A stretch of DNA of 64,000 nt, taken from the NCBI GenBank assembly GCA_033030425.1, contig JAUFSD010000023.1, positions 372,001-436,000 of the forward strand. Reading direction: 5' to 3'. Origin of the DNA: Verpa conica (lineage: Eukaryota; Ascomycota; Pezizomycetes; Pezizales; Morchellaceae). Shown one piece after another: positions 29,624-43,099 of the stretch (position 1 is its first letter; each line of letters starts with the position of its first letter). The position numbers and the translations under genes were made by a program. Below the pieces are notes generated by a model. That model did not search any database, was not told the DNA's origin, and worked only from the letters and a program-made list of their open reading frames with translations.

Positions 29624-29674
29624 GTTGTTCTCTAAAGTATATTTACTAGCTAATTAATGTCTTTAGAGAACAAC
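29624..29674. repeat. Perfect 14-bp inverted repeat
   Basis: GTTGTTCTCTAAAG at 29624-29637 and its exact complement CTTTAGAGAACAAC at 29661-29674, with a 23-nt AT-rich spacer. The outer CGAGGTTGTT resembles a pogo-type transposon end, so it may be a collapsed MITE. Confidence 0.7.
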
Positions 29675-32426
29675 TTTGAAAAAATATCTAAATTTACTGC
29701 CCTGATTCCTGTTCTTATAAGCTAGGAGTATGTAGCTATAGTCATGCTACCGGTAGAATGTGTATGCTGTCTCGCCCACATCCCACTGTTTCATAAGACC
29801 TACGGGGAAACTATAAATTCCATGATCTCGAGTATGCAATATTGTATACTATGACAGGAAGATTAAATATTAATGAATAAACATTAAAAGCCTAAAACCT
29901 AGTAATTTAACTTCATGAGATATCACTCAAACCGCGGGTTGTTTGAGAATACTTCCCAAATAGGCACTAGCTAGCGAGAGGCCCGGGCCGTCTCCGAGGT
30001 GAGGCCACGGCCCGTGGGTAGGCCATATCTAGAGATCTAGGAGTAGCCTTAACACCCCCAGAGGATAATCAAGCAGTCTATCTACTCTCGATGTTGCTCT
30101 CTAGTGTATGTTCAATACAGTACCTTCTAAGTTCTAATAGCATGAGTACTTTAGGGGTCCGTGCGCCCGGAAGAACGGCTAATTACATCCTGATGTTACT
30201 TTACGAATATAGCTACTATAGTGCACGCAGTATCCGCTAGATTATCAAGCAGCCTATTCGTATTACAGCAGAAGCTGTCTAAAAGTGCGCCTTAAGAGAA
30301 ATATTATTTAGAATGTAGCTGCTAACCTAATTTGGAAGATGTTTCACCAAATATAGTTTAGTCCTATGTCACGATTTCCCTCTAAGAATAACAAGTATTC
30401 TTATAGGCATATAATATCAACAGCCCCCACCCAACTAAACAAGCACCACGCAATACCCGAGCACGTCATTTACCAAACTGATTAGCGTAAAACCAGCAGT
30501 TGTCGGGGTTGCAACTAGCCACAGTGCAGTCGGAAATTTCGTTAACAAAAAAAGACAAATCATTCATTCCTACATTTCCCGAGTAGCCAAGATTCCTGAG
30601 CGGAGGTTGAAACTGTCTATTGGAGGGTTTTGCTTTTTGGTTCGTATAAAAAACTCATCTAGGATATCCTTGCTAGCTGCCGATCCCGGTACCATCCGAT
30701 TTCGAGAGGAAAAGGATGTCGTTGAAATAAAGATACTGCAGGGGCGGGTATGTTACCCGGCTACACGCCATTTCCGTCAAGGAGGGTATATCGACTTGGA
30801 GATATGTGCTTTAGAAACGTGAATCTCTTGGCATTGTCCTACGCGATAAAGTTAAGATCGTCTCTAGTGTGTCGGAGCTCCGATGTGAGTACAGGTGAAA
30901 CCACTGAACCAATCGGAGTAGGTGCAGATACAGTAAGATTGTGGTATCCGGGGAGACCTGCATAATAGTAACGCTTCCGTTTAAGGTGTTTGAGTAGGTG
31001 GTACCATGGTACGAAGTGGAAATATGATAAGCTGGAATTTCTGGCGAGTGATATATTGTGACTACGCGTACTGGTTCGCGGGATAGACAACTGTTTCAAC
31101 ACAAAGCTACATAAAACAGGTTTTATAACTGAGCTAGACACTTAAATTATTCTACCAGATAATTAGAGGCTGTGGGTTTTAATTTGACACCTTACCCGAG
31201 GCTTACAAACATATAAGCACCAGGACCACCCTTATATTATGATTAACCCATACCCTGCACCCATATGATCATGCTAAGACCACTCTAGCCAGAACTAAGT
31301 TCTAGTTATGATTAAGGTCTCTCTTAGAGTTTGGTTAATTTGCCTTAGTATAAGTTTCATTATTAATGGGAATAATAGTACACTAGATGACATGGTGAAT
31401 ATTAATATTTATGTAAGTTATTTCTATCACTCGATTATTGGTTTTTGATAATACCTTTACGGGTTCGTACAAATAGATATGGAATATGGAACTAGCATTG
31501 CAGATACATATATGTAGGCTTGGGATATATACCGTATTAACTATGAAAGACCATAATCACGCTAAGAAGTCGAAACAAAGTGTGGCTGGGAGATCCTGCT
31601 AAAAAGAGTTTAGCAAGAGTTTTTTTGCCACTCGCTATATCAGAGAGAGGCTTTTCTTTGCACAGTTAGGGTAAAAACTACTTCTATAGGTTAGATATTT
31701 CGCCACTTCTTATTTCAACCTCTTAGCGCGATTTTGGTCCTTCCCGGTAAATGTAGTACTATATTGATGACTACATAGGTGACTATCCTATAAATACTTC
31801 TCGACCTTCCCTAGAAGTGTAACATAAATTTCATAATCACTACATCGACTATTAATAAGACAAGTGCATCTATAATTTCACGTCTAGCTACCTAATTACA
31901 AAATAACCCCCGGGACGATCGAAGACCATTAATATCATATTCAATTGTATATATAAGAAAGCGACTATAGGAGCTCGAATTAATTAGGTAATGTGCTAGA
32001 TCTATTTAATTCCTTTAGGATCTGAATAACGTGAGACATGCAAACCTGAGGATTTCTAAGATGAACGCTAGGCTGTGGCTAAGCAAGTGTTAAAATGACG
32101 GGTCAAATAAGAACTCGCGATTACCCGGCGAGTTGATTATGCTTAACGACTACCGAAAAGGAGTGCATAACTCTAGTGGTACCTTTGCCTCGTGCATATC
32201 ACTGTAAATTGTATAATCTTACTATTTGATCAATGTAGCAATTATCGGTAGGTACGGAAGAGGTCTGGACACTCAAATGTATTTACAGCCCCAGAGACTA
32301 GAAAATGCAAGTAGAACGGGACACAATACTATAGGAGAGCAGATCCTTTCCGAGAGTCGATTCCGAGTTTTCCCTTCCGACACCCAAAGAGACATATACA
32401 TCACTAAGTGAGTCATGATTGATGTT

Positions 32427-32584
32427 GGTGCTCGCGCGCACGGTTGTCAAGTTCCAGGCGCCGCGTGGCACCGTGGCTTAGCGGTGGAAGGTTTTTCCAC
32501 AACGAAGCTAGGACTCCGGGATTGCGTATTAGACTGTGGGGGAGGGAGGGCAATCGCGGAGCCGGAAGCCGTTGCGCGCGCACC
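32427..32584. other. GC-rich island bounded by imperfect inverted repeats
   Basis: A 158-bp GC-rich patch in an AT-rich desert. Left end GGTGCTCGCGCGCACGG and the reverse complement of the right end (GGTGCGCGCGCAACGG) match with small gaps. Inside is TGGCTTAGCGGTGG, which looks like a tRNA A box, but no B box or cloverleaf follows. Function unknown. Confidence 0.4.
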
Positions 32585-35500
32585 TGCGTGAGGGCATCTG
32601 TATGGTAGTAATAGTTATGTGTATGTACATATCACAAAGCCTTTAGCAGTTATGTTTTTTTTTTTGTCTCTGAAGTTTTGGGCTTCCCTCATCCCGCGTC
32701 ATACCACCCCAGAAGGCCCAAACAGTCCTACAAACAGGAATAGATATGGTTGGTCCGTGATCTCACTAATGTATTGGTAGTACTTTGGGTTCTGGTTTAG
32801 GAATTTGCTCCGGTAGCTGTTTTCCCATACGTTATTTTTTGGGGGCTATAAATGAGAAAAAGGAAGTAACAGTAGTTCTGACGTCGACGTCTCGGTTACA
32901 TGTCTATAGATGCCAATCAATTCGTAACGATCTCTACCGGCAGAAGCATCTATTCTATCTACGCTTTGTTCTCTTACTTTGAGGTATATCCGGGTTACAC
33001 TTGGGGGTTTTCATAAGGACAACTCACAACATGTGGGTTTTTATCAGCCTCATTATGGCCCCCAAAACTAGGAGAGAGCTTCCGGCCCTTTATCAGCCTT
33101 AGACATTACTGCGGTCGTAGGAGCTGTACCCTTGTCTTTCTAAGCTAATCCCGTTACTGATTGCTTTACTGTTGCCGCTGAAGAGGTGTAGAAAGTTTAG
33201 CGTTGTCACAACATCGTCCAGACTTCAGCTGTGTCCATGTTTGGCACAATTACTACAACTCGGCTGATAATTCTTTTTTCTCTCCTACCCTTGTAACTCA
33301 AAAGCAAATTCTAGGCTACATTAGAAGAAAAAAATTGGAAGGAGGGGTAACTCTGGGATTCTGAAAACACTAATTCAGGTTGTTTTAACTTGTCTCACGC
33401 CAGATGTAAATGCCTAGCGGGGTACAATGTCTCAAAACCTTGATCCCCAAAAGTCTGGACTTTTAAAAATGCCATCTTTCGATAGTGTAACGCACGAGCC
33501 TGAAAAAAAAAGAATGAAAACTGAACACGCCATCCTGTGTCTTGACACGGAGCGCTTAAGCGCCAGGCTTACCGCAATATCTATGTTTTCACTAGGGAAA
33601 AGCGTAATATTGTATTCCCTACTGGGGTGGCCGGTCGTGTTTCGGGGACATAAGGTATTTCCTTGCCCCACATTCCGTAACCGATCCACGGGAATCTGTA
33701 TTCCCGTCCTCACAGTACTGCAGTGTTTTGCCAACTGTACAACCGTGACTAATAGGTTATAGCGGAGCTAGTACGGTATAGAATATGCCCTGCTGGCCAA
33801 TACTTACACTTTTCCAACACGCAGGTCTATCCAAAAAATGCGGAAGGGAAAGTTTCCAGCGAATGAATTAATACATATAACAGAGAAATATAGGCACTAG
33901 TCCTAAAGTAGATGAGCGAAAAAAGTGGCACTTTCATATCTCTGTCCCCGACCCCCCCACGATATCTCAAATACGATTAGAACCCTCAATCCTTGGTGGT
34001 TTCCGTTTAGGTAAATGCAGGACCTTTTGCCTCATGCACCATTTTCGTTTATATCTTGTTTGGGCACCGCTTGGGCCCAAATCTCCTGAATGTAGCAAAG
34101 TGTTGCATTTAAAGTGATGGTCGTTGTTTCCGCTGTTAATAATAGGTCTTACGGTGGCAAATTAGTATAACCAACTCAGTCCTACTCAGCGACCCAACGA
34201 TTGCCAGCGCAGCAGACAGTGAGGGAGAATGTCGTGGTAAAGAAAAGTCTTAGATTCTAGAGCCTAAAAATACTATCAATCACCGTGAGTCACAACTCTT
34301 GCCGAAGGGGACAGTAAAAGACTGGTTCTAATACGATATGTTGCCGGACTAGTTGTCGTTTTCAGATATATTGATGCTTGTTGACCTGAATATAGCGGCC
34401 TAAAAGCTTACTGAAAACGATTGTTTACCCGGTGAGGTATTTGTTGAGGACTATCTGACATCACTAAGCCAAGCCCTTTTAATTTTGGGGCGGCTGCTAA
34501 TACTTGCTGATGAATTCTGACGTACTTTTACATATAGAATAATGGCTATGCGAGAAACTATACAAAGAAACTGGGAATCACATCCGAAGAAACGATTAAA
34601 GTTGGGCTTTAGCGCGGTCTTGTGTGTAAATTTCGTTGTGGCGTGTACTACCGGTACATAATCAATTGTGGGACTTTATTCCGGCAAGTACGACGAAGAG
34701 ACTATGTGCATTTGAGTCTAAACTTATCTGCACTGGGACGTATTCGGCAGGGAAATAGGGCAGGTTTAGAACAAGATCGAACAAATTGGGATAAGAGCCC
34801 CAGCTGAACAACGCTCAATTCAGAACTTTAATTTATTATGTACGCCAATTGTTTAGAGAATTGTATGGATTTAACAAATGAGGGCTCGAGTGATGCCGTA
34901 TGATTCGTTGCGCCGTAGTCTACCTCACTTGTTAAGACTTGTAATGCCGGGGAAATTCTCCGGGCAGAGCCTAATTGAACGCCCCGAAGTTCTAAGTGTT
35001 TATAAAACCTCGTAAATTACTGCCTTGCACGTAGGCTCACTCGGTTGATGATAAATGGCCTAAACATGTACTTATTATTAGGATATCTCTATCTCCGGCC
35101 AGAGGAACTGTAGAATTTCTTCTACAGGCGGCCTAGTTCGTGCAAATCTCTCATCCCCACTATACACTCTATTAGGGAATATCCAGATCACAATTGCTTT
35201 TACGCACCCTGCTTTTTCTTCCTTTTTCTGATTCTCATTGATACGCGAACTGTCGGCCGCTATGACCATATGCAAACTCGGCTAAGCAGCACATTACATC
35301 ACAATGTAAATTGTCGGATCTATCGAGGCGTGCTTCACTTTTGTTGTTACTCTAAACAGCGCCACTGACTCAAACAAGTCACATATCAATTTCTATACCT
35401 CAGGAATTTAGAAAATCGCTGTTTTACCAGCTATGCGCCTGCGGGTTTCATGCACGGAACCCGATGGCTGTGTCTGAACCGAGAGTTCGATGCGATTCCT

Positions 35501-37274
35501 GCACTCAATAGTACTATGACCCTGAATAGTTCTTTGCTATTTATATTTTACGTCCATGTAAAAAGTTCACTACCGGAGAAAAAGAGGTACGCATGTTTCA
35601 AGCCTAAGAGCAGCTACTTCGCCGATAGCGACGGCAAGGGCGTTTGATCGGAATTTGCACCTCCGAGAATCGATTGTAACGACTGTTCATACTTTTAGCC
35701 CACACTAGGTTTTAGCACTCGACGTAAGCGCAGTCAGGTGGCTAGATGCATTTTCTGTCTAGAAATTTCGTCGTTATGTCTTAGATTATTCGTATTAAGG
35801 GTTGTATGTTAGGCGGGGAAACATTGGGCTTTACCTAGTAGCTTTTATCTATCTCCAGTACTCTGGATCTTGCGCAAGGAGATAAGTCATTATAGATGCG
35901 GTAGCATGTATTATCCCGCATAAATATAAATAAAAATAAATTTCCTCAGTATAATAGTGTTTAAGCGTAGATCTGTATTTCACGACTTTAAGTGCACCAG
36001 TGGTTGAGAATATCGTAGTGGTACTGCCCACCCCCTCCTCGGCCACAGACCGTTTAGGAAAGGGCATGAGACACTATTCCCGGTTTTCGGGTACATTCCA
36101 GTAAGACTATTAGCAAGTCATGACTGACAGCTGTGGGAAAAAATTGGCGGGGTACGGATCGAAAGGTGTCGTGCGTCGAAGGTCGCACGGAAGTGGAAAG
36201 GCTGGAACATATACCATGTGTGTAACTCTAGCCACCAAAGAATCTTGAGGGTGCGTACTGTATTTACTACCTCATAAAGATTTATAGTCGGATGAAGGCT
36301 GTGAATGATCTAGGACAGCCTTGATCTTGAGAGTTTGGTATCTGCACATAGTTTTGTGGCTGAAGAATCTAGATATTCCTCCGTCTCTCTAGCTCGGTAA
36401 TCGGCCTGTCACACACGGGTTGTATGGAGAACCTCTCAAATAGACAGTGCAAAAATTGTAACAAGTCTAAGATCATCATGCGTAAAAAAACAAATGCCAG
36501 TAGAGAAATTTTTTTACTTGTACCACAAACGCCTCGCACCTGGCCGGCTATGCGAACTCCTGGCCATTTGCACTTAGTAAAATTAAGTATCCCTTACTTG
36601 ACTTCATACGTTATCTAGACCACTCCTTCATATAATAGGTCTTCCTCTACCTAAACCAAAATGGCTATTTGAGTAGTTATTCCATCTGATATCCTAGGCT
36701 CATTTCACTCCCGTAACCGACAGTCCAATAGCTAGCTTCATGCACGATAAAGCGGAGTACTGGGCCCATCCCGCGCCGTGAAACCAGTCACTGCCAAGTG
36801 CAAGGCTAATACTTGCAGCAGCGTCGTGTCTGTTGAGGAATCTAAAATACATTGTGCGGGGGTGATTCTCATGGGTCTGTAGGCTTAATATTGCGCAACA
36901 CGATCCTGTCAGGTGAGTCGTAGCGTGTGGCCACGAAAATATCCGGGGGAGAGACGGCATCTAACTGGTTATACCCCTAGTGTAGACACTTAGGATATTA
37001 TTTGAAACCAACGATTGGAGGCCTTGATAGCGTGCGGTTGGGCTCTTGAAACGTGGATAAAAATGCTTGTCTCCTAGTCTTTCTGGTGTCCAGAAGCATA
37101 AGTAAAGTGCATAGTCCACATACCTCAGTCCCAACAACCTCCGGGAATCAATACACTCAATTCATTCAAAAATCATAGCCGTCCAGAGTCGAGTAGACTT
37201 TGGTCTTGGTTTCCGCAGGCCATATCATAGCCCACAATAATATCAATCTCCACACTTTCGCATTTCTCGTCTCA

Positions 37275-37547
37275 ATGTCCGAAGCAAAATCACCTGCCGG
37301 AAATAACTCGAAAGATAGAGCCTTAGACCACCAAGGAAACACCCGAGGTGCGGTCTCTTCTTCGCCCTGTAAGTTGCCTCTACCCCCCCTTTGTTGATGC
37401 TTACTAAGCAGAGCTCTAGCCATCACTCGGCTTTCGCCAGCCAACCTCCAGTCATTAAACACCTCCGAAGAGGGTATGATGGGTGTATTCCTTGGACAGG
37501 ATGCAGGTGATGAGGGTGTAGTAGTGTTTTCAAGGACGAGACAGTAA
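37275..37547 (+). CDS. Small two-exon hypothetical protein (75 aa)
   Basis: Not recognised. Exons 37275-37368 and 37414-37547 join in phase across a 45-bp intron with donor GTAAGT, branch-like TTACTAAG and acceptor CAGAG. The first exon is polar and likely disordered (MSEAKSPAGNNSKDRALDH... ending VSSSP). The second is more ordered (LAITRLSPANLQSLNTSEEG, then GVFLGQDAGDEGVVVFS). A second donor-like GTAAGA overlaps the stop codon, so a further exon is possible. Evidence is the clean intron and amino-acid composition, not homology. It stands alone about 950 bp upstream of RPC2, same strand. Confidence 0.5.
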
Positions 37548-38500
37548 GAATGTTGGTTTGGTTATATCAACTTATAGTAAGCCCAAGCGACCCAAATTGT
37601 TTTAATGACTGCTTCTTATTTTCGATAGTGCACCCAGCGATAAATGATACCAAGGAGAGAAATATCCCACGAGATGGTTGTAACAATAAGGATATGATTT
37701 CTGCTTTTTAAAAACGATGTTGATGATTTATAACGAGTTTCGGTCTAAAAGCGTTTCTTGTTGCCTGGCTAGAGGGGCCTGGTGGTGCAGCTGAGGTAGA
37801 CTTCCTTGGAACTTATTAATACCCTTATTATTTCTGTTTATTTATCCTGATTTATATATATCCCTTGGCTATCCTGGGGTATGACTATGTGAGGATTTTT
37901 AGAGGCTAGTTTAATTCCTGAATTCCGCTGCTCCAAGGGTTCTCTTTATTTTTGAACATTTAACTTAGTTCTTTTTGCTACCTTTATCATTATTAGGGAG
38001 GCTAAAACTTACTTAATTATTCACTTTGTTTCTCCTAGCTTTACTACCCCCCGTAATTATCAGGATTTACTTTCTCTTGGGGCCATCACAGCTTAGTTAC
38101 TATTTGCAATAATAAAGTCAACAAGTCTCTATACCCCTATGAGCCATATACTCACAATTCCTGTGAAGACTCTGATATCGTGTTAGTTTCGATACCACAT
38201 GATCTAGCAGGCACTTTGATGAAACTTCTGTGAAAGGGGATTATATTTGCAAAAGCGTGCTTGAAAACCTTTTCGAAGTGCCGCAGGGCTTAAGACTTAC
38301 TTGGGTACGATACGGCAAGCGTTACTGTGGGCTGCTGACTGCCTCAAGTTACCCGGGGGTTAGGGTATGGCCGGAGAGTACCGTTCCTGGTTACCTAATC
38401 ATCAAAACTTTTGTTGAGCCTCAACACCCCACCCTTCCATGACTCTTCAGCATCATAGCTCGAATCTTTCACCAGTCTGAATTCCGGCAACCTATGTACG
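37548..38500. other. Intergenic, RPC2 promoter side
   Basis: T-rich tract without convincing coding potential. Confidence 0.6.
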
Positions 38501-41500
38501 ATGCCTCCACGCAGAGCCCCTACCGCGGCCACTTCAACATTGGCTGCTAAGCCCAACCCGCCTAAATTCAGACCAGCAAAGCCGAAGGCCGAGGAAGCCG
38601 AAGTCGAGGCACCTAAGAAACCCCAGGGTGACGCATTCGATGAGCTATTGCAGACCTATTACAAGGGGAAACACTTGACAGATTCTATCAGTACAGCGGA
38701 AGATAAATGGACGCTACTACCAGCATTTTTGAAAGTAAAGGGGCTCGTCAAGCAGCACATTGACTCGTTCAACTTCTTTGTGGACGTTGAACTAAAGCAG
38801 ATTGTGAAAGCAAATGAGCGTGTGGTTAGTGATGTGGATCCGCAGTTCTTTTTGAGGTAAAATTGTACTGAATTTGGCTTTTTGAGGTTGTTGTGGGGAT
38901 TTGACTCACACGAGGGATGCAGGTACACGGACATCCGAGTAGGCACGCCTGCGCGTCTAGATATCCAAAGCAATGCTGAAATCACACCTAACGAGTGCCG
39001 ACTACGCGACTTGACATATGCTGCTCCAATCTTCGTCGATGTTGAGTATAGTCGTGGAAAGCAGATTGTACGGAGGAGGGGAATGAACATTGGACGATTG
39101 CCTATCATGCTGAGGAGTAGCAAGTGTGTCTTGTCAAATAAAAATGAGTGGGAGATGGCGAAACTCAATGAGTGCCCATTAGATCCAGGTGGTTATTTCG
39201 TAGTCAACGGCACAGAGAAGGTCATTCTAGTCCAGGAACAGTTGAGCAAGAACCGCATAATTGTGGAGAATGAGCCGAAGAAAGGGATTGTACAAGCATC
39301 CGTTACTAGGTAGGTAAGACCCTGATATATATTTACTTTAGCTAATTTTTAAACAGTTCTACGCACGAACGAAAATCAAAAACCTACGTTGTTACCAAAA
39401 AAGGATGTATCTACCTCCGCCATAACTCTATTATGGAAGATATGCCGATCGTCCTAGTTCTCAAAGCCATGGGTATCCAATCAGACCATGAGATACTCTT
39501 ACTTGTTGCAGGAACAGACATGGTCTACCAAGACACCTTCTCTGTCAATTTTGAGGAATGTGCGAAACTCAGGATCTTTACACAGCAGCAAGCACTAGAC
39601 TATCTCGGAGCAAGGGCTAAAAAGGCCAGAATGCCTCAGAATGCTGTAAATCGACGACCACCAGCGATGGAGGCCCTTGAAACCTTAGCAAATATCGTTT
39701 TGGCGCACGTTCCTGTCGAGAATCTTAACTTTAGACCAAAGGCTTTATATCTAGCATTCATGACCAGGAGGGTGTTGATGTGTATGACAAATCCAGCACT
39801 AGTAGATGACCGTGATTATGTCGGGAATAAGCGCCTTGAGCTGTATGTGATTTTTATCTTGTCTTCTAGAATTGGGTACTGACTAGGTTCTAGTGCTGGA
39901 CAGCTCTTGTCTCTATTGTTTGAAGACCTGTTCAAAAAGCTGAATAACGACATGAAGATGAATATCGATAAAATCCTCAAAAAGCCTAGTCGGACTGAAG
40001 AGTTTGATGCAAGTACTTTACTTGCTACCGGCGCCAATCTAATTACCCAGGGCATGAATCGTGCTATCTCAACTGGGAATTGGTCTGTGAAACGTTTCAA
40101 GATGGAACGTGCCGGTGTCACCCATGTTCTCAGTCGGCTAAGTTATATCAGTGCTCTTGGTATGATGACGAGAATATCGTCCCAATTCGAGAAGACTCGT
40201 AAAGTCTCAGGCCCTCGTGCGCTCCAGCCGTCACAATTTGGATTGCTGTGTCCGTCAGATACGCCAGAAGGTGAAGCATGTGGATTGGTGAAGAACTTGG
40301 CTCTCATGACACACATCACGACAGACGATGAGGAGGAACCAATCAGGAAATTGGTGTTCGCCCTTGGCGCGGAAGATGCAACATTGGTCAGCGGGTATGA
40401 ACTTTATGCACCGGGGGCATATATAATATTTATCAACGGTACGGTAGTTGGTATTACGAGGTATCCGGCAAAGTTTTTACAAAATTTTAGGAAATTAAGA
40501 AGAACTGGCAAAATTTCCGAGTTTATCAGTATCTTTATCAATCAACACCATAACGGTGTACACATAGCAACGGACGGTGGGAGGATTTGTAGGCCATTAA
40601 TCATTGTTGAAAATAAGCGATGTAAGGTTACGCCACGGTATCTAAAGGTTTGTCAAGACACCGATTTCCATCCACCCCTACTAACTGTATTACTAGTCAC
40701 TCGCAGCTGGTCGCATGACATTCGAAGACTTCCTTAAACGGGGTCTCGTTGAGTATGTCGATTGTAACGAAGAAAACGATGCTCAGATAGCTATTTATGA
40801 ACACGAAATAACTGAGTCCACCACCCACCTTGAGATCGAACCTTTTACTATCCTAGGAGCCGTCGCCGGGCTCATTCCATACCCTCATCATAACCAGTCG
40901 CCCCGTAATACTTACCAATGTGCCATGGGGAAACAAGCAATCGGAGCAATTGCCTACAACCAGTTTCTAAGAATAGACACATTACTATATCTGATGGTAT
41001 ACCCACAACAGCCTATGGTGAAAACTAGGACTATTGAATTGATCCAATACGACAAACTACCAGCTGGTCAAAGTGCAATTGTGGCGGTTATGAGTTATTC
41101 GGGTTACGATATTGAGGATGCGTTAGTGCTAAATAGAGCCTCTTTAGATAGAGGATTTGGAAGATGTCAGGTTTTTAGGAAATATTCGACAACCCTGAAG
41201 AAATATCAGAATGGAACTGTCGACCGTATTGGGGACATAAAAAGAGAGCCCAGTCGAGATCCCGATACTCCTGATGATCTTGTTCCTATACGCAAACACG
41301 CTGCTCTCCAAGCAGATGGCCTAGCGGCTGTAGGAGAGAAAATATCAATGGGTGAGGTTTACATCAACAAACAGGTCCCTACAAATACCTCAAACGCCCC
41401 AACACTCCTCAATGATGGTCCTCCGCTAGACGAATATAAAGATGCGCCTATGACTTACAAGCTCTCCGACCACGCATACATCGATAAAATACTTATTTCT

Positions 41501-42370
41501 ACCGCAGAGTCAGAACAAACACTTATTAAGGTTCTAACCCGCCAAACCCGTCGTCCGGAACTGGGTGATAAGTTTTCTTCCCGCCACGGACAAAAAGGTG
41601 TTTGTGGTATTATTGCACGACAAGAGGATATGCCGTTCAATGATATTGGAATTATTCCCGACATTATCATGAACCCCCATGGTTTCCCCTCACGTATGAC
41701 AGTCGGGAAGATGATTGAGCTTCTGGCTGGGAAAGCGGGTGTCCTGTCTGGGAAACTACAATACGGAACAGCATTTGGAGGAAGTAAGGTGGATGATATG
41801 GCGAAGATCTTAGTTGATAATGGGTTCAGTTATTCTGGAAAAGATTTTGTCACAAGTGGAATCACGGGAGAGTCACTACAGGCTTATATCTTCTTTGGGC
41901 CAATTTACTACCAGAAGTTAAAGCACATGGTACAGGATAAGATGCATTCCCGATCACGAGGTCCCAGAGTTGTAAGTTATCTCATTCAATTATCTATGAA
42001 CTGAATCGAGCTAATCTTAATCTACTAGGTCCTGACAAGACAACCTACGGAAGGTCGATCCCGTGATGGTGGTCTTCGCCTGGGAGAGATGGAACGTGAC
42101 TGTCTGATTGCCTATGGAGCATCACAATTACTACTAGAGCGCCTGATGATATCATCTGATGTACACGAGATCGATCTTTGCGAAACTTGTGGTCTGATGG
42201 GGTATAGTAATTGGTGTACAACCTGCCAGTCAAGTAAGGGGGTTGTGAAAATGAAGATTCCATACGCGGCCAAGCTATTGGTGCAGGAGCTTTTAAGCAT
42301 GAATGTACTCGCGAGGATCAAGCTGGAAGATATGTTTCCATATGGAGAGGGCGATGTCAAGGAGGCTTAG
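38501..42370 (+). CDS. RPC2: RNA polymerase III second-largest subunit Rpc2
   Basis: Catalytic core subunit of Pol III, which makes tRNAs, 5S rRNA and U6. About 1199 aa in six exons: 38501-38856, 38923-39309, 39357-39842, 39894-40647, 40697-41971, 42029-42370. The start follows an Ala/Pro/Lys-rich N-terminus ([18 protein letters not shown]). Beta-subunit landmarks are all present: [95 protein letters not shown]. Pol III-type features include [17 protein letters not shown] and [17 protein letters not shown]. The C-terminal zinc site reads [16 protein letters not shown]. The exon 5 acceptor at 40696 was chosen because it keeps phase and yields [18 protein letters not shown]. No defects. Confidence 0.97.
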
Positions 42371-42655
42371 TTTTAGGAAACAAGTCTTCGGGTGGCAACA
42401 AATTTCTGGGGGGGGGGGCATTGGGCAAATGTAGATATGTACTGTATGGTTACGGCAAGTATATCAATGGGATCTCAGCAGATACCTAGTTAGGTACTGG
42501 TGCGCTAGCGCTTTAGTTTTTGTAGGTCAATGATAATTAAAACCCATGAATATCGTTTCCCCAGAGAATTTATTCACCAATTTGACGATTATAATTTGGA
42601 TCATAGTATGTCACTCGATATATGAGCCCGGGAGTCATGGGTTCTACAAGTACGT

Positions 42656-42684
42656 GAATGAATGAATGAATTAGTCATAAATAC
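42656..42684 (+). repeat. Dispersed motif, copy A
   Basis: GAATGAATGAATGAATTAGT followed by CATAAATAC. It matches copies B to E (C, D and E on the other strand). Confidence 0.6.
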
Positions 42685-43039
42685 TCTGAAAGTATGTATA
42701 GCTTACGGAAGTATGTGGCCTATACTGGACTAGAGAATCGTTCTATTTTAGCTGGACCTATATCAGGAGATGCTCTTTATAAAAGCCTATATATATTTGT
42801 ACTTCCGGTTGGTGATGTTGATGGTAGGGCTCTACGTAAGATTGATGAAAGTAGATTACGACCTTCATTAATACTACTAGTTCAGACACATATGACTATC
42901 AAGCCTTGTTCAGTTATAGGTTTTTACTTCACAGGCAACCGTGATGAACCGTTTAAATATCTATAATCCCCTTCTCTATACAATGTTATAGCGCAGAAAT
43001 GTGGCATTCTATCCGGTCGCTCTTTGCTTATACAACTAT

Positions 43040-43099
43040 AAATCAAGAGACAAGAATGAATGAACTAATCATAAATACATGGAGAAATCAAGAGACAAG
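43040..43099. repeat. 15-bp direct repeat enclosing dispersed motif copy B
   Basis: AAATCAAGAGACAAG occurs at 43040-43054 and again at 43085-43099. The 30 bp between hold motif copy B (AATGAATGAACTAATCATAA, then ATACATGGAG). Confidence 0.8.

Larger units (their letters stand above)
29261..37274. other. Gene-poor AT-rich tract, 8 kb
   Basis: No conserved gene found on either strand. Parts at 29.3-30.4 kb are rich in TA-containing steps, as in mutated repeats. It holds the hairpin at 29624-29674 and a GC-rich island at 32427-32584. The longest plus-strand frame with a fair start, 33427-33762 (MSQNLDPQKSGLLKMPSFD), resembles nothing I know and is not called. Confidence 0.5.

Noticed and set aside
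32463..32530. tRNA-like TGGCTTAGCGG stretch
   Set aside because: A-box-like only; no GGTTCGA-type B box and no cloverleaf can be drawn.
33427..33762. 111-codon frame starting MSQNLDPQKSG
   Set aside because: No recognisable domain, no intron evidence, opposite strand also open for 100 codons; chance in this composition is plausible.
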